NCBI RefSeq assembly: GCF_005491705.1
Contig: NZ_CP028092.1
Coordinates: 1,488,001 to 1,552,000, forward strand
DNA from: Pontibacter sp. SGAir0037
GTDB lineage: Bacteria; Bacteroidota; Bacteroidia; Cytophagales; Hymenobacteraceae
DNA length: 64,000 nt
Reading direction: 5' to 3'
Of this stretch, positions 26,853 through 35,530 are shown piece after piece. The translations under genes were made by a program, and so were the position numbers. The notes under the pieces were generated by a model. That model was not told the DNA's origin. It saw only the letters and a program-made list of their open reading frames with translations, and did not search any database. Position 1 is the first letter of the stretch; each line of letters begins with the position of its first letter.

Positions 26853-27860
26853 CTATGCTTCAACTAAATTTTTATCGTTTATAAGGCTGTTAAATAAAGT
26901 ATAAGCCTTACCAGATTCAAGTGTTTCTTTAGCAATGGCTACTGCTTCGCGGGGCGAAAGCTCAGGACGGGCACATTGAATAGCCATTCCGGCATTTGCT
27001 GCCACTACAGCATTCTGGGCCACGCTTCCTTCTCCTTTTAAAACCTGCATAAATATGCCGGCAGCCTTTTCTACTGTTCCCCCTCCTCTTATATCCTCAT
27101 AACGAACATGAGGTAAGCCCAGTAGGTCAGCGTCCAGCAACTGCTCTTTCTGGTCGGAGATCACTTTAAAAGGGCTGGTCAGCGAAATTTCATCATACCC
27201 GTCAAGGCTGTGAATAATGCTGAAATGGGTATCTGCCTGCTGGTACAGGTAGCCATACATGCGGGCCAACTCCAGGCTGAAAACACCCACCAGCTGGCGT
27301 TTCGGAAAAGCAGGATTCACCATAGGTCCCAGCATGTTAAAAAAAGTTTTAATGCCCAGATCTTTGCGGATTGGCCCAACACTTTTCATAGCCGGGTGAA
27401 ATAATGGCGCGTGCAGAAAGCAGATGCTATAGTTTTCTATACTTCGTTCCAGCAAGCCGGTATCTGTCGTAAACCGGATACCCAGCGCCTCCAGCACATT
27501 GGAAGAACCACAAGCAGAAGAAACGCCATAATTGCCATGTTTGGCTACATGAATACCATTGGCTGCCACTACAAAAGAGGCCAGCGTAGAGATATTAAAC
27601 GTGTCTTTTCCATCGCCTCCGGTGCCGCACAGATCGATCGGGTTGTAGGCATCCAGGTTTACACGGTGGCAGAGCTCTAGCAGCGCGTTCCGGAAACCTT
27701 CCAGTTCCTCAACTGTAATACTGCGCATCATGTATACTGTCAGAAAGCTGGTGATCTGGCTCTGGTTGTAAATGCCTTTTGTAATATTAACCAGTACTTC
27801 CCGTGCCTGGGTGCGGCTCAGCGTTTTATGCTCAAATAAATGGTTTAATATGTCTTTCAT
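26853..27860 (-). CDS. trpD: Anthranilate phosphoribosyltransferase
   Basis: 335 residues when started at the ATG at 27860 (MKDILNHLFEHKTLSRTQA), a typical TrpD start. The longer frame begins with TTG and is unlikely. The PRPP loop is CGTGGDGKDTFNIST (near residue 70-84), then KHGNYGVSSACGSSNVLEALG and GPMVNPAFPKRQLVGV. It transfers phosphoribose onto anthranilate. Confidence 0.96.
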   Translation of the reverse strand: MKDILNHLFEHKTLSRTQAREVLVNITKGIYNQSQITSFLTVYMMRSITVEELEGFRNALLELCHRVNLDAYNPIDLCGTGGDGKDTFNISTLASFVVAANGIHVAKHGNYGVSSACGSSNVLEALGIRFTTDTGLLERSIENYSICFLHAPLFHPAMKSVGPIRKDLGIKTFFNMLGPMVNPAFPKRQLVGVFSLELARMYGYLYQQADTHFSIIHSLDGYDEISLTSPFKVISDQKEQLLDADLLGLPHVRYEDIRGGGTVEKAAGIFMQVLKGEGSVAQNAVVAANAGMAIQCARPELSPREAVAIAKETLESGKAYTLFNSLINDKNLVEA

Positions 27861-27935
27861 ATTCTGACAAAGGAAATTTAGGATGAAAGACAAAGGAAGC
27901 GGCTGTCCTTTGTCGTAAAGTAGATAGTTATGCTG

Positions 27936-28499
27936 CTAGCTTTCCAGCCAATTTTTGATGATCGTTTTCCCCTGTTCTGTCAGCACTGACTCCGGGTGAA
28001 ACTGTACCCCACGCACATCATATTCTTTGTGCCGGAGGGCCATAATATTGCCTGTTTCATCAACAGCAGTAGCTAAAAGGCTATCCGGAAGCTCTTTCTC
28101 TACCAACCAGGAGTGGTAACGGCCCGTGTTAAACTGTTTTGGTAAATCCTTGAAGAGCACTTCGTCCTCACGCACCACCTGCACAGGTGTAGCTACTCCA
28201 TGCCATACTTCGTTGCTGTTAAACAACTTACCTCCGTATACTTCACCTATGGCTTGATGCCCCAGGCAAACACCGAAGAGACTCTTGCTGGCTCCGAAAG
28301 TACGGATGATTTCTTTCAGAAGACCTGCTTCGTCGGGTATACCCGGGCCTGGTGAAAGCATAATCTTGTCGTATTCGCCTACTTCTTCCAGGGTGGTTTT
28401 ATCGTTTCGGCGTACCGTTACCTCGGCACCCAGTTCCTGCATCAGGTGCACCAGGTTATAGGTAAAGGAATCGTAATTGTCTATTACCAGAACTTTCAT
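27936..28499 (-). CDS. trpG: Anthranilate synthase glutamine amidotransferase component
   Basis: A 187-residue class I amidotransferase: IDNYDSFTYNLVH at the start, LSPGPGIP near residue 50, nucleophile Cys in LFGVCLGHQAIGE (near 80), and His/Glu in VRGVQFHPESVLTEQG. It is not fused to TrpD, unlike in enterics. One base separates it from trpE. Confidence 0.97.
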   Translation of the reverse strand: MKVLVIDNYDSFTYNLVHLMQELGAEVTVRRNDKTTLEEVGEYDKIMLSPGPGIPDEAGLLKEIIRTFGASKSLFGVCLGHQAIGEVYGGKLFNSNEVWHGVATPVQVVREDEVLFKDLPKQFNTGRYHSWLVEKELPDSLLATAVDETGNIMALRHKEYDVRGVQFHPESVLTEQGKTIIKNWLES

Positions 28500-28500
28500 A

Positions 28501-29907
28501 TTAGTTAATCTCTTGCGCCAATTGTAACGCTTTTCTAAGGGCCATAAGTTTATTATCTACCTCCTGCAGCTCGCTGACAGGATTAGAAGCTGCCACAATA
28601 CCAGCTCCTGCCTGGTAGTACAGGTTATAGTCTTTGCTCAGGAAGGAACGGATCATGATAGCGCTGTTAAAGTTGCCGTCAAAGTCCAGAAAGCCAATGC
28701 AGCCGCCATAGAAGGCCCGGTTGGTGGTTTCGTAGCGGTCGATCAGTTGCATGGCCATGTGTTTGGGAGCTCCTGAGAGGGTACCTGCCGGAAAAGTGCT
28801 GGCTACCATCGGTAAGGAATCTTCGCGGCTATGCAGTTTACCCGATACCTTGGATACCAGGTGGATAACGTGCGAATAGTATTGTACTTCTCTGAAGGTT
28901 TCTACTGTTACTTCCGATCCGTTGCGGCTCAGGTCATTACGGGCTAAATCAACCAGCATCACGTGCTCGGCATTCTCTTTCGGGTCTGCCAAAAGCTTTT
29001 CTGCCAGAGCAGCATCCGCCAGGTCATCTCCAGTGCGCCTGAATGTGCCTGCAATCGGGAAAATACTGGCTTTCTGGTCTTTTATGACCAGCTGCGCTTC
29101 GGGAGAGGAACCGAAAATCTTAAAGCTGCCATAATCAAAATAGAACAGGTAAGGCGAAGGGTTGATAGATCGTAGGGTACGATATACATTAAACTCATCG
29201 CCTTTGAAAGCCTGCTTAAATCTGCGGGAAAGTACCAGCTGGAAAACATCTCCTCTGAAGCAATGCTGCTTTGCCCTTTCTATGTTTTGCAGAAAGTCGT
29301 CCGAGCTGATGTTGAATTCCTCCTCACCTGTTATTTCAAAGCCATAGCTCGGTATGTTTCGGCTGTTCAGCAATGCCTCCAGCTTCTCAATACCGTTTGG
29401 TTCTTCCTGGTTATAGGTGTGGGAGAAGATAAAGGCCTCATTGGAAAAATGGTTGATAACGATCACGTATCTGTAAATGGCATAGAACAGGTCCGGGATC
29501 TCCTGCTTGTCCGATCGCAGATGCAGGTCTATGTCTTCGAAGTAGCGCACCGCATCATAATTCATATAGCCGAAAAGGCCGTTATGGATGAAGTTAAAGT
29601 TGTTTTTTTCGGTTTCGAAGCTTGCAGCAAACGCGGCAAGTTTGCCGGGAATATCTGTTTCTTTAGTAATAGGTGTCTGCCTGGTGCTGCCATCCGGAAA
29701 AAGCTCGGTAAGCAATTCGTTTTCAGCTTTTATGCTGGCTATGGTACTGCAGCAGATATAAGAGTAGCTGTTTTCTGCACCATGATAGTCGGAGCTTTCC
29801 AGTAAAATGCTGTTCTGGTACTGGTCGCGCAACTTCAGGTAAACACTTACAGGAGTCAGGATATCTGCAAGAAGGCGTTTGTATGAGGTGCTGATCTTAA
29901 ACTTCAT
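28501..29907 (-). CDS. trpE: Anthranilate synthase component I
   Basis: 468 residues from the ATG at 29907 (MKFKISTSYKRLLADILTPV). An earlier GTG in the same frame lies inside the attenuator and is rejected. The Trp-feedback site is visible as SILLESSDYHG near residue 37. The catalytic part has FQLVLSRRFKQ, SPEAQLV, PIAGTFRR, DLARNDLSR, STFPAGTLSGAPK and GGCIGFLDFDG. It converts chorismate to anthranilate. It is preceded by a Trp leader peptide and terminator, so control by transcription attenuation is strongly suggested, in addition to feedback inhibition. Confidence 0.97.
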   Translation of the reverse strand: MKFKISTSYKRLLADILTPVSVYLKLRDQYQNSILLESSDYHGAENSYSYICCSTIASIKAENELLTELFPDGSTRQTPITKETDIPGKLAAFAASFETEKNNFNFIHNGLFGYMNYDAVRYFEDIDLHLRSDKQEIPDLFYAIYRYVIVINHFSNEAFIFSHTYNQEEPNGIEKLEALLNSRNIPSYGFEITGEEEFNISSDDFLQNIERAKQHCFRGDVFQLVLSRRFKQAFKGDEFNVYRTLRSINPSPYLFYFDYGSFKIFGSSPEAQLVIKDQKASIFPIAGTFRRTGDDLADAALAEKLLADPKENAEHVMLVDLARNDLSRNGSEVTVETFREVQYYSHVIHLVSKVSGKLHSREDSLPMVASTFPAGTLSGAPKHMAMQLIDRYETTNRAFYGGCIGFLDFDGNFNSAIMIRSFLSKDYNLYYQAGAGIVAASNPVSELQEVDNKLMALRKALQLAQEIN

Positions 29908-29927
29908 TATGGCTTGGTTAAGGGTAT

Positions 29928-29964
29928 AAAAAAAGTCCGCTATCACAAGTGAACAGCGGACTTT
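29928..29964 (-). terminator. Attenuator terminator of the trp operon
   Basis: In the minus-strand RNA a perfect 10-bp stem (AAAGTCCGCT at 29955-29964 read as reverse complement, pairing with 29932-29941) with a 13-nt loop is followed by U7. It lies between the leader peptide and trpE. A competing helix joins GTGAGCAGC (30003-30011) with GCTGTTCAC (29949-29957), nine pairs including one G-U, and this would disrupt the base of the terminator's 5' arm. Confidence 0.9.
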
Positions 29965-29990
29965 CAGTTATCTTTCAGGTGCTTATAATG

Positions 29991-30065
29991 CTATATAGCG
30001 GTGCTGCTCACGATCCTTTCTGAAACGTGCCACCACCAAGCTGTATGTATATTATTTAGTCTCAT
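29991..30065 (-). CDS. trpL: Tryptophan leader peptide with three tandem Trp codons
   Basis: A 24-codon ORF with ATG at 30065 and TAG at 29991-29993. Residues 10-12 are Trp-Trp-Trp (30030-30038) in the context IHTAWWWHV. It follows a consensus promoter and precedes the terminator and trpE. A ribosome stalled at the Trp codons leaves the antiterminator strand (30003-30011, codons 19-21) free. One that reaches the stop covers it, and the terminator then forms. This is the classic logic of trp attenuation. The element is too short for ordinary gene calling. Confidence 0.9.
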   Translation of the reverse strand: MRLNNIHTAWWWHVSERIVSSTAI

Positions 30066-30074
30066 GTTTTCAAA

Positions 30075-30178
30075 CTATCACAGAAATGTTCTTTCGCTTA
30101 TCTCTGTGTCACAAATGTAGAGGCAAAATTGAAAACACCAAAATTAAATCAAAAAAATTTTTATTGTGTCTGTGATAG
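30075..30178. repeat. 10-bp inverted repeat flanking the trp promoter
   Basis: CTATCACAGA at 30075-30084 and its exact reverse complement TCTGTGATAG at 30169-30178 enclose the trp promoter, with 84 bases between the arms. It could be paired operators for a looping regulator, or chance. No regulator gene is adjacent. Confidence 0.4.
30112..30142 (-). promoter_or_regulatory. trp operon promoter (TTTG-N19-TACATTTG)
   Basis: On the minus strand TTTG (30139-30142) is separated by exactly 19 bases from TACATTTG (30112-30119), a perfect match to the Bacteroidota sigma-70 consensus TTTG-N19-TAnnTTTG. Transcription would begin about 40 bases before the leader ATG. Confidence 0.85.
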
Positions 30179-30560
30179 CTTCCTTTGTACTGGCCGGTTC
30201 ATGTTTACCGATAACAATTGCAGGTAGCGGTATATTTTTATAAGAAAGGTAACCAGTGACTTACTGTTGCAAAGCTGATCTGTGGCAACTGCAGAGGCAA
30301 CAAAAGAACATTGTCGGAGTATAGTGGGATAACCTTTAAATCAGAAATTAAACCTGTCTCTGAAAGGGAATTTCGGATGCTATTTCTTCCATTTTTGAGT
30401 AATGACTGAGGCTAATGATGTTAATAATAAAAATTAATCTCTTTAAAATCCGACAGTTCTATTTGAAGATAGATAAAAAGGAATATTAGGTGCGATTTTT
30501 GTAGAGTTGTTATTTTTTAGGTATCATAAGGAGCCATTTTTAAAAATTAATTAATGGATG
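30179..30560. other. AT-rich intergenic region between trp promoter and the 135-residue gene
   Basis: About 380 bases with no supported gene, repeat or RNA. Several stop codons occur in every frame. It separates divergent transcription units. Confidence 0.5.
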
Positions 30561-30568
30561 TAGCTTTG
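30561..30568 (+). promoter_or_regulatory. Candidate -7 box for the 135-residue protein
   Basis: TAGCTTTG matches TAnnTTTG. TTTT lies 19 bases upstream at 30538-30541 (one mismatch to TTTG). Transcription would start about 35 bases before the ATG at 30611. Confidence 0.5.
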
Positions 30569-30610
30569 TGAATAATTTACTGATTTGAATCCATCAAGCT
30601 TTACCACCCA

Positions 30611-31018
30611 ATGAATTTGATGAGAAACGAAATACTATTTAGAGATACTTACATTGCCATAGAGTATAATGCTGCTGATCACTGGATATATGTTAACTGG
30701 AGAGGCTACGTAAATTACGACACTGTAACAGCTGGTTGTGAAAAGATTCTGGACTTCGTAAAAGAGTATAAATGCAGCAGAGTACTGAATGACAATACAA
30801 ATGTTGAAGGAATCTGGTCGGGTGCTTCTAAATTTGTAGGACAGGACTGGTTTCCAAGAATGCGTGAAGCCGGGTTAGAATATTTCGCCTGGGTTTACTC
30901 ACCAAGTACATTAAGCAGGCTCTCTACAGATAAATCGCTCCGAAGTGCCTCTGATACCTCTTTTGTAAAAACCTTCGATAATGTAGATACAGCGGAAGAC
31001 TGGTTACGCTCTGTTTAA
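30611..31018 (+). CDS. Hypothetical cytoplasmic protein (STAS/SpoIIAA-like fold possible)
   Basis: A 135-residue protein with no signal peptide. It is rich in aromatic residues: YIAIEYNAADHWIYVNWRGYVNYDTV, then CEKILDFVKEYKCSRVLNDNTNVEGIW. The alternation of an N-terminal strand pair, helix and VLNDNT strand resembles small SpoIIAA/STAS-like proteins common in Cytophagales, but this is a fold guess. It has its own promoter candidate and terminator and is monocistronic. The start may be the ATG at 30611 or the one three codons later. Confidence 0.6.
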   Translation: MNLMRNEILFRDTYIAIEYNAADHWIYVNWRGYVNYDTVTAGCEKILDFVKEYKCSRVLNDNTNVEGIWSGASKFVGQDWFPRMREAGLEYFAWVYSPSTLSRLSTDKSLRSASDTSFVKTFDNVDTAEDWLRSV

Positions 31019-31046
31019 AAGCTATAGAAATTAAGAAAAGAAATAA

Positions 31047-31077
31047 AATAAGGGCAGCTACTACAGCTGCCCTTATT
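31047..31077. terminator. Bidirectional terminator between the 135-residue gene and hisNB
   Basis: A perfect 13-bp stem (AATAAGGGCAGCT at 31047-31059 with 31065-31077) and a 5-nt loop lie between convergent genes. The hisNB stop codon (31080-31082) follows closely, so it should end the hisGDCB transcript as well. Confidence 0.85.
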
Positions 31078-31079
31078 AT

Positions 31080-32180
31080 TTATAGGGTACCTTTTGTGCT
31101 TGGAATGGTGTTATCGTTCAGGTTTCGCTGTACTGCCATTCTAATAGCTCTGGCAAATGCTTTAAAGATAGCTTCAATCTTGTGGTGTTCATTTTCACCC
31201 TCTACTTTTATGTTCAGGTTAGCTTTGGCCGTATCGCTGAAAGATTTAAAAAAGTGGAAGAACATTTCGGTCGGCATATCTCCTACTTTTTCACGATGAA
31301 AGGCCGCATTCCAGACCGTCCAGGGGCGACCACTGAAATCCAGTGCTGCCTGTGCCAGTACATCATCCATTGGCAACAGGAAAAAGCCGTAGCGGGTGAT
31401 GCCGCGCTTATCTCCTAAAGCCTTTGCAAAAGCTTCTCCAAGGGCAAGCCCGGTATCTTCAATGGTGTGGTGCTCATCTATATGCAGATCGCCTTTCACC
31501 TGTATTTTCAGGTCGAGGTTTCCATGCTTGGCCACCTGCTCCAGCATATGGTCGAAAAAGCCCAAACCGGTTTCAATCTCCATTTTGCCGGAGCCGTCCA
31601 GGTCTAGCTCTACCAAAATACTGGTTTCTGAGGTTTGTCGCCTGACAGTGGCTGTTCTGGATGCGCCTCCTTTCAGAAAAGAGAAAATTTCATCCCAGTC
31701 GTTGGTGCAAAAATCTACATCTGCTTTAGGACTTTCTGTAATCAGTATAGCCTTTGCACCCAGGTTTTTTGCCAGCTGCACATCTGTCAGGCGATCTCCG
31801 ATCACATAGGAATTCGCTAAATCGTATGCACCTTCGAGGTACTTCTTCATCATGCCAACACCTGGTTTTCGTGTTGGCAGCCCTTCGTGCTCAAAACTGC
31901 GATCAATCAGAATATCGGCAAACTCAATGCCTTCACTTTTAAGTATGTCCAGCATTTTGTTCTGGTAAGGCCAGAACGTGTCTTCAGGATAAGAGTCGGT
32001 GCCTAAGCCATCCTGGTTTGTAACCATCACAAATTCGTAATCCAGTGCAGTATAGATTTGATAGAGGTTACGGATTGCTTTCGGAACAAACTCAAACTTT
32101 TCGAAGGAGTCGACCTGGTAATCGGTTTTGGGTTCTACCAGTATAGTACCATCTCGGTCAATAAATAATGCTTTTTTCAT
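31080..32180 (-). CDS. hisB: Bifunctional histidinol-phosphatase / imidazoleglycerol-phosphate dehydratase
   Basis: 366 residues from the ATG at 32180 ([13 protein letters not shown]), the usual start of HisNB. An upstream extension in the same frame runs into a hairpin and is unlikely. The N-terminal HAD domain has DRDGT (residues 8-12), MVTNQDGLG and [12 protein letters not shown]. The C-terminal dehydratase (about 178-366) has [32 protein letters not shown] and [13 protein letters not shown], which are the manganese-binding His/Glu motifs. It catalyses steps 6 and 8 of histidine synthesis. It is the last gene of hisGDCB. Confidence 0.97.
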   Translation of the reverse strand: MKKALFIDRDGTILVEPKTDYQVDSFEKFEFVPKAIRNLYQIYTALDYEFVMVTNQDGLGTDSYPEDTFWPYQNKMLDILKSEGIEFADILIDRSFEHEGLPTRKPGVGMMKKYLEGAYDLANSYVIGDRLTDVQLAKNLGAKAILITESPKADVDFCTNDWDEIFSFLKGGASRTATVRRQTSETSILVELDLDGSGKMEIETGLGFFDHMLEQVAKHGNLDLKIQVKGDLHIDEHHTIEDTGLALGEAFAKALGDKRGITRYGFFLLPMDDVLAQAALDFSGRPWTVWNAAFHREKVGDMPTEMFFHFFKSFSDTAKANLNIKVEGENEHHKIEAIFKAFARAIRMAVQRNLNDNTIPSTKGTL

Positions 32181-32202
32181 TTCTAAATGCATGTCAAGTA
32201 AC

Positions 32203-32248
32203 CCTGTACCAGGTGGCATGAAAGATATTTCCTGCCACCTGGTACAGG
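32203..32248 (-). repeat. Intercistronic 16-bp hairpin between hisC and hisB
   Basis: A perfect 16-bp stem (32203-32218 with 32233-32248) and a 14-nt loop start 5 bases past the hisC stop. They end 22 bases before the hisB ATG. No U-run follows. It may act as an RNA processing or stability element within the operon, or partly end transcription. It is not a repeated element elsewhere in the window as far as I could see. Confidence 0.65.
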
Positions 32249-32253
32249 AGTCG

Positions 32254-33300
32254 TTATCTAAATTCTTCTATGGATTGTAGGAGCTGCTGGTTTTCTTCGA
32301 GCGTACCCACTGATATGCGCAGGCAGCCTTCACAGCCTTTCAGACTGGAGCGGTTCCTTACAACTATTCCATTGCCTAATAGGTAGTTGTATAATCCGTT
32401 TGCATCTGTTACTTTAACCAGTAAGAAGTTGGCATCAGACGGGTATACTTTCAGAACAGACTTCAGGCGAGGCAAAGCATGTGTCAGCAATTCCCGTTCC
32501 TGCACAATTTCTTCAACCATAAATTTAAGCTCTTCCGACTTCTCCAGGGCAGCCAGTGCCAGTTCCTGTGTAGCTTCGTTTATGTTGTAAGGCGGCTTGA
32601 TTTTATCCAGATAAGTGATGATCTCAGCAGAGGCAAAGGCCATACCCAAGCGTAATCCGGCCATTCCCCAGGCTTTTGACAAGGTTTGCATCACAACCAG
32701 GTTAGGAAACTCCTGTAAGCGGGTGGTCCAACTGGGGTTATGGGCGAAGTCAATATAGGCTTCATCTACTACTACCAGACCATCAAAAGCATCCAGTATA
32801 GCTTCAATACTTTCCGGATTAATGCTGTTACCTGTTGGGTTATTGGGAGAACAGATAAAGACGATCTTTGTCTCTGGTTTTAGCTGACGGAGTACTTCCT
32901 CAACCGGAATCTGGAAATCGGCTGTTAGCTGCACGGTATCAATACGCACCTCATTCAGGTTTGCTGATACCTCGTACATGCCATAAGTAGGTGGTAGCTG
33001 TAGCAGCGCATCCTGCCCGGGGCGGCATACCAGGCGCAGCAAAAGATCTATGGCTTCGTCGCTGCCATTCCCCAGAAATATCTGTTCCGGCTCCACCCCT
33101 TTAATTTTAGCAAGGCGGCTTTTCAGCTTTTTCTGGTGCGGGTCCGGGTAACGGTTATAGTTGTTGCCTGCCAGGCTGCCAATATTATTTTCGTTGGCAT
33201 CGATAAAAACGGTGGCAGTTCCTTTAAATTCATCGCGTGCAGAGGAATAAGGTTTCATCTGCCGTATATTCTGGCGTACCAGCTTTTCAATATTAAACAT
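32254..33300 (-). CDS. hisC: Histidinol-phosphate aminotransferase
   Basis: 348 residues from the ATG at 33300 ([25 protein letters not shown]). The frame is open two codons further to a TTG. It is a class II aminotransferase: IDANENN (near residue 33), [30 protein letters not shown], and the PLP lysine in [15 protein letters not shown]. It makes histidinol phosphate from imidazoleacetol phosphate. It overlaps hisD by 8 bases. Confidence 0.97.
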   Translation of the reverse strand: MFNIEKLVRQNIRQMKPYSSARDEFKGTATVFIDANENNIGSLAGNNYNRYPDPHQKKLKSRLAKIKGVEPEQIFLGNGSDEAIDLLLRLVCRPGQDALLQLPPTYGMYEVSANLNEVRIDTVQLTADFQIPVEEVLRQLKPETKIVFICSPNNPTGNSINPESIEAILDAFDGLVVVDEAYIDFAHNPSWTTRLQEFPNLVVMQTLSKAWGMAGLRLGMAFASAEIITYLDKIKPPYNINEATQELALAALEKSEELKFMVEEIVQERELLTHALPRLKSVLKVYPSDANFLLVKVTDANGLYNYLLGNGIVVRNRSSLKGCEGCLRISVGTLEENQQLLQSIEEFR

Positions 33301-34585
33301 TTTCAACCTCCTTTAGTCGAATAGAAACTGCATTTTTATGGGCCTGAAGCCCTTCAGCCTCTGCCATTACTTCCACTGTTTTGCCTATACTTTTAATGCC
33401 CTCCGGTGAGATATGCTGGAAAGTGATTTTCTTAACGAAGCTATCCAGGGAAACACCGCTATAGGCACGGGCATAGCCGTTGGTAGGCAGCGTATGATTT
33501 GTACCGGAAGCATAGTCACCGGCCGACTCAGGCGTAAAGTTGCCCAGGAATACGGAGCCGGCGTTTACCACGCCATCAGCCAGGGTTTCGTAGTTCTCTA
33601 CAGCCAGGATCAAGTGTTCCGGAGCGTACAGGTTAGAGAAAGCCAACATTTCCTGGTCGTTCTGCAACACAATGGCCATACTGTTAGTTAATGCCTGAGA
33701 GGCAAAGGCTTCGCGGGGTAAGGCAGCCAGTTGCTTCTGCAGTTCTTCGCTTACTTTATCCAGCAAAGCTTCGGAGGTTGTTAAAAGAACCACCTGCGAA
33801 TCGGCGCCATGTTCGGCCTGCGATAAGAGGTCGGCCGCAACAAAAGCAGGGTGTGCAGCGTCATCGGCCATCACAAGCACTTCAGAAGGACCGGCAGGCA
33901 GATCGATGGCTACGCCTGCTTTGCTTACCAGCTGTTTTGCAACCGTTACATACTGGTTTCCCGGACCGAAAATTTTACTCACAGCCGGTACACTTTCTGT
34001 TCCGAAAGCCATGGCAGCCACAGCTTGTGCGCCTCCGGCCTTTACAATCTTGTTTATGCCCAGCAAAGAAGCCGTGTACAGTATAGCAGGATGTACCGAG
34101 CCGGTTTTAGAAGGAGGTGTGCAAAGCACCACTTCCCGACAACCCGCAATTCTTGCCGGCACCCCCAGCATCAGGAGCGTGGAGAAAAGAGGTGCCGTAC
34201 CACCAGGTATGTACAAACCGACTTTTTCAATTGCCACACTTCTGCGCCAGCAGCGTACACCCGGCATGGTTTCCACGGGCCGAAGTGTTTCTTCCTGCTG
34301 TGCGTGAAACAACTGTATATTGCTGTAAGCTTGAAGAATGGCTTCTTTCAGTTCCAGTGATACTTCTGCCTCTGCTGCTGCTATCTCCTCTGCTGAGGCA
34401 AGCAGGCTGTTCAGTTTTACACCATCAAATTTTTCTGCCAGCTGCAACAGGGCCTGGTCGCCCTGCTCCTGCACCAGTTGAAAGGTTTGCCTGATTTCCG
34501 GCTCCAGCTCCGCCAGGTCTTTTACCGGCCTTTGCACAAGCCCGGGCCAGGCTTCCCTGGCTGGGTATTTCATTTTCCGGATCAT
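33293..34585 (-). CDS. hisD: Histidinol dehydrogenase
   Basis: A 430-residue enzyme with GLYIPGGTAPLFSTLLMLGVPA, KAGGAQAVAAMAFGTESVP, KIFGPGNQYVTVAKQLV, IDLPAGPSEVLVMAD and the zinc/catalytic DLLSQAEHGADSQV. Late motifs are NLYAPEHL and ESAGDYASGTNHTLPT. It oxidises histidinol to histidine in two NAD-dependent steps. It overlaps hisG by 4 bases (ATGA at 34582-34585). Confidence 0.97.
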   Translation of the reverse strand: MIRKMKYPAREAWPGLVQRPVKDLAELEPEIRQTFQLVQEQGDQALLQLAEKFDGVKLNSLLASAEEIAAAEAEVSLELKEAILQAYSNIQLFHAQQEETLRPVETMPGVRCWRRSVAIEKVGLYIPGGTAPLFSTLLMLGVPARIAGCREVVLCTPPSKTGSVHPAILYTASLLGINKIVKAGGAQAVAAMAFGTESVPAVSKIFGPGNQYVTVAKQLVSKAGVAIDLPAGPSEVLVMADDAAHPAFVAADLLSQAEHGADSQVVLLTTSEALLDKVSEELQKQLAALPREAFASQALTNSMAIVLQNDQEMLAFSNLYAPEHLILAVENYETLADGVVNAGSVFLGNFTPESAGDYASGTNHTLPTNGYARAYSGVSLDSFVKKITFQHISPEGIKSIGKTVEVMAEAEGLQAHKNAVSIRLKEVENV

Positions 34586-35433
34586 ACAATCATTTTCTCT
34601 ATAGGTACAACTAAAATGCCCTGTGCTCCGGCTTCTCTAAGCTTGTCAATGATCTCCCAGAAGTCGTCTTCGTTGATAACAGAATGCAGAGAACTCCAGC
34701 CTTCTTCTGCCAGTGGTAAAATAGAAGGAGACTTGGCGCCAGGTAAAAGCCTGGTAATTTCGTCTATCTTGTCGTTTGGGGCGTTTAAGAGGATATATTT
34801 AGCACGCTGCGCACGCTGTACCGCATGTATCCGGAAGAGCAGTTTCTCCAGTATGGCTTTTTTCTCCTCGTTCAGCGACTTATTAGCAATGAGCACCGCC
34901 TGCGACTTGAAAACACGTTCAACTTCTTTCAGGCCGTTGCTGATAAGCGTACTGCCAGAGCTCACGATGTCGCAGATCGCATCGGCCAGGCCAATGCTTG
35001 GGGCAATTTCTACGGAACCACTGATGGTGTGAATATGAGCTTTAACGCCTTTTTCATCCAGGTAAGCCTGTAGCAGGTTAGGATAAGAAGTGGCAATGTT
35101 TTTACCTTCCAGGTCTGTTATTCCCTTGTAATCGTCTGCTTTGGGAACAGCTAAAGAAAGGCGGCACTTGGAAAACCCAAGCTCTTCTACCGCTAATTCC
35201 TGCATTCCCTCTTCCACCAGCACGTTTTCTCCTACTATGCCAATATCGGCAACACCATCGGCTACATAGCCAGGTATATCGTCATCGCGCAGGAAAAGTA
35301 TCTCGAGCGGAAAATTGGTTGATTCGGTTTTTAGTTTGAGGCTGCTGCTGATAAAAGAAATACCGCATTCGCGTATAAGTGAAAGAGAGTCTTCGCTGAG
35401 TCTCCCAGATTTTTGTATGGCAATCCGAAGCAT
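34582..35433 (-). CDS. hisG: ATP phosphoribosyltransferase (long form)
   Basis: 283 residues from the ATG at 35433 (MLRIAIQKSGRLSEDS), the family-like start. An ATG seven codons earlier at 35454 is also possible. It has VADIGIVGENVL near residue 64-75, PRPP-loop DIVSSGSTLISNGL near 155-168, and a C-terminal regulatory domain (about 210-283) ending LVVPIEKMIV, as in long-form HisG with histidine feedback inhibition. It is the committed step. A His-rich leader peptide and hairpin lie just upstream, so attenuation control is likely. Confidence 0.96.
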   Translation of the reverse strand: MLRIAIQKSGRLSEDSLSLIRECGISFISSSLKLKTESTNFPLEILFLRDDDIPGYVADGVADIGIVGENVLVEEGMQELAVEELGFSKCRLSLAVPKADDYKGITDLEGKNIATSYPNLLQAYLDEKGVKAHIHTISGSVEIAPSIGLADAICDIVSSGSTLISNGLKEVERVFKSQAVLIANKSLNEEKKAILEKLLFRIHAVQRAQRAKYILLNAPNDKIDEITRLLPGAKSPSILPLAEEGWSSLHSVINEDDFWEIIDKLREAGAQGILVVPIEKMIV

Positions 35434-35498
35434 ATTGTTTAGTTGTATGAACATGTAAAGAAAGGCAAAATGTTTAAAACAAATTGCAGATCGGGTTT

Positions 35499-35515
35499 AA
35501 AAACCCTTCGGGGGC
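35499..35515 (-). terminator. Candidate weak attenuator terminator before hisG
   Basis: The minus-strand RNA AGCCCCCGAAGGGUUUUU can form a five-pair stem (AGCCC with GGGUU, one G-U) with loop CCGAA, then a U-run. It is 22 bases past the leader stop. The stem is short. The same GGGUUU can pair with AAACCC just downstream, so two structures are mutually exclusive. Confidence 0.4.
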
Positions 35516-35530
35516 TATATGATGATTAAC

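Noticed and set aside
28501..29946. trpE starting at the earlier GTG (29946)
   Set aside because: That start lies inside the attenuator hairpin loop and adds 13 residues not typical of TrpE. The ATG at 29907 fits the family and the leader arrangement.
31080..32219. hisB start 13 codons upstream at 32219
   Set aside because: The extension covers the end of the strong hairpin arm and precedes the conserved [11 protein letters not shown] start.
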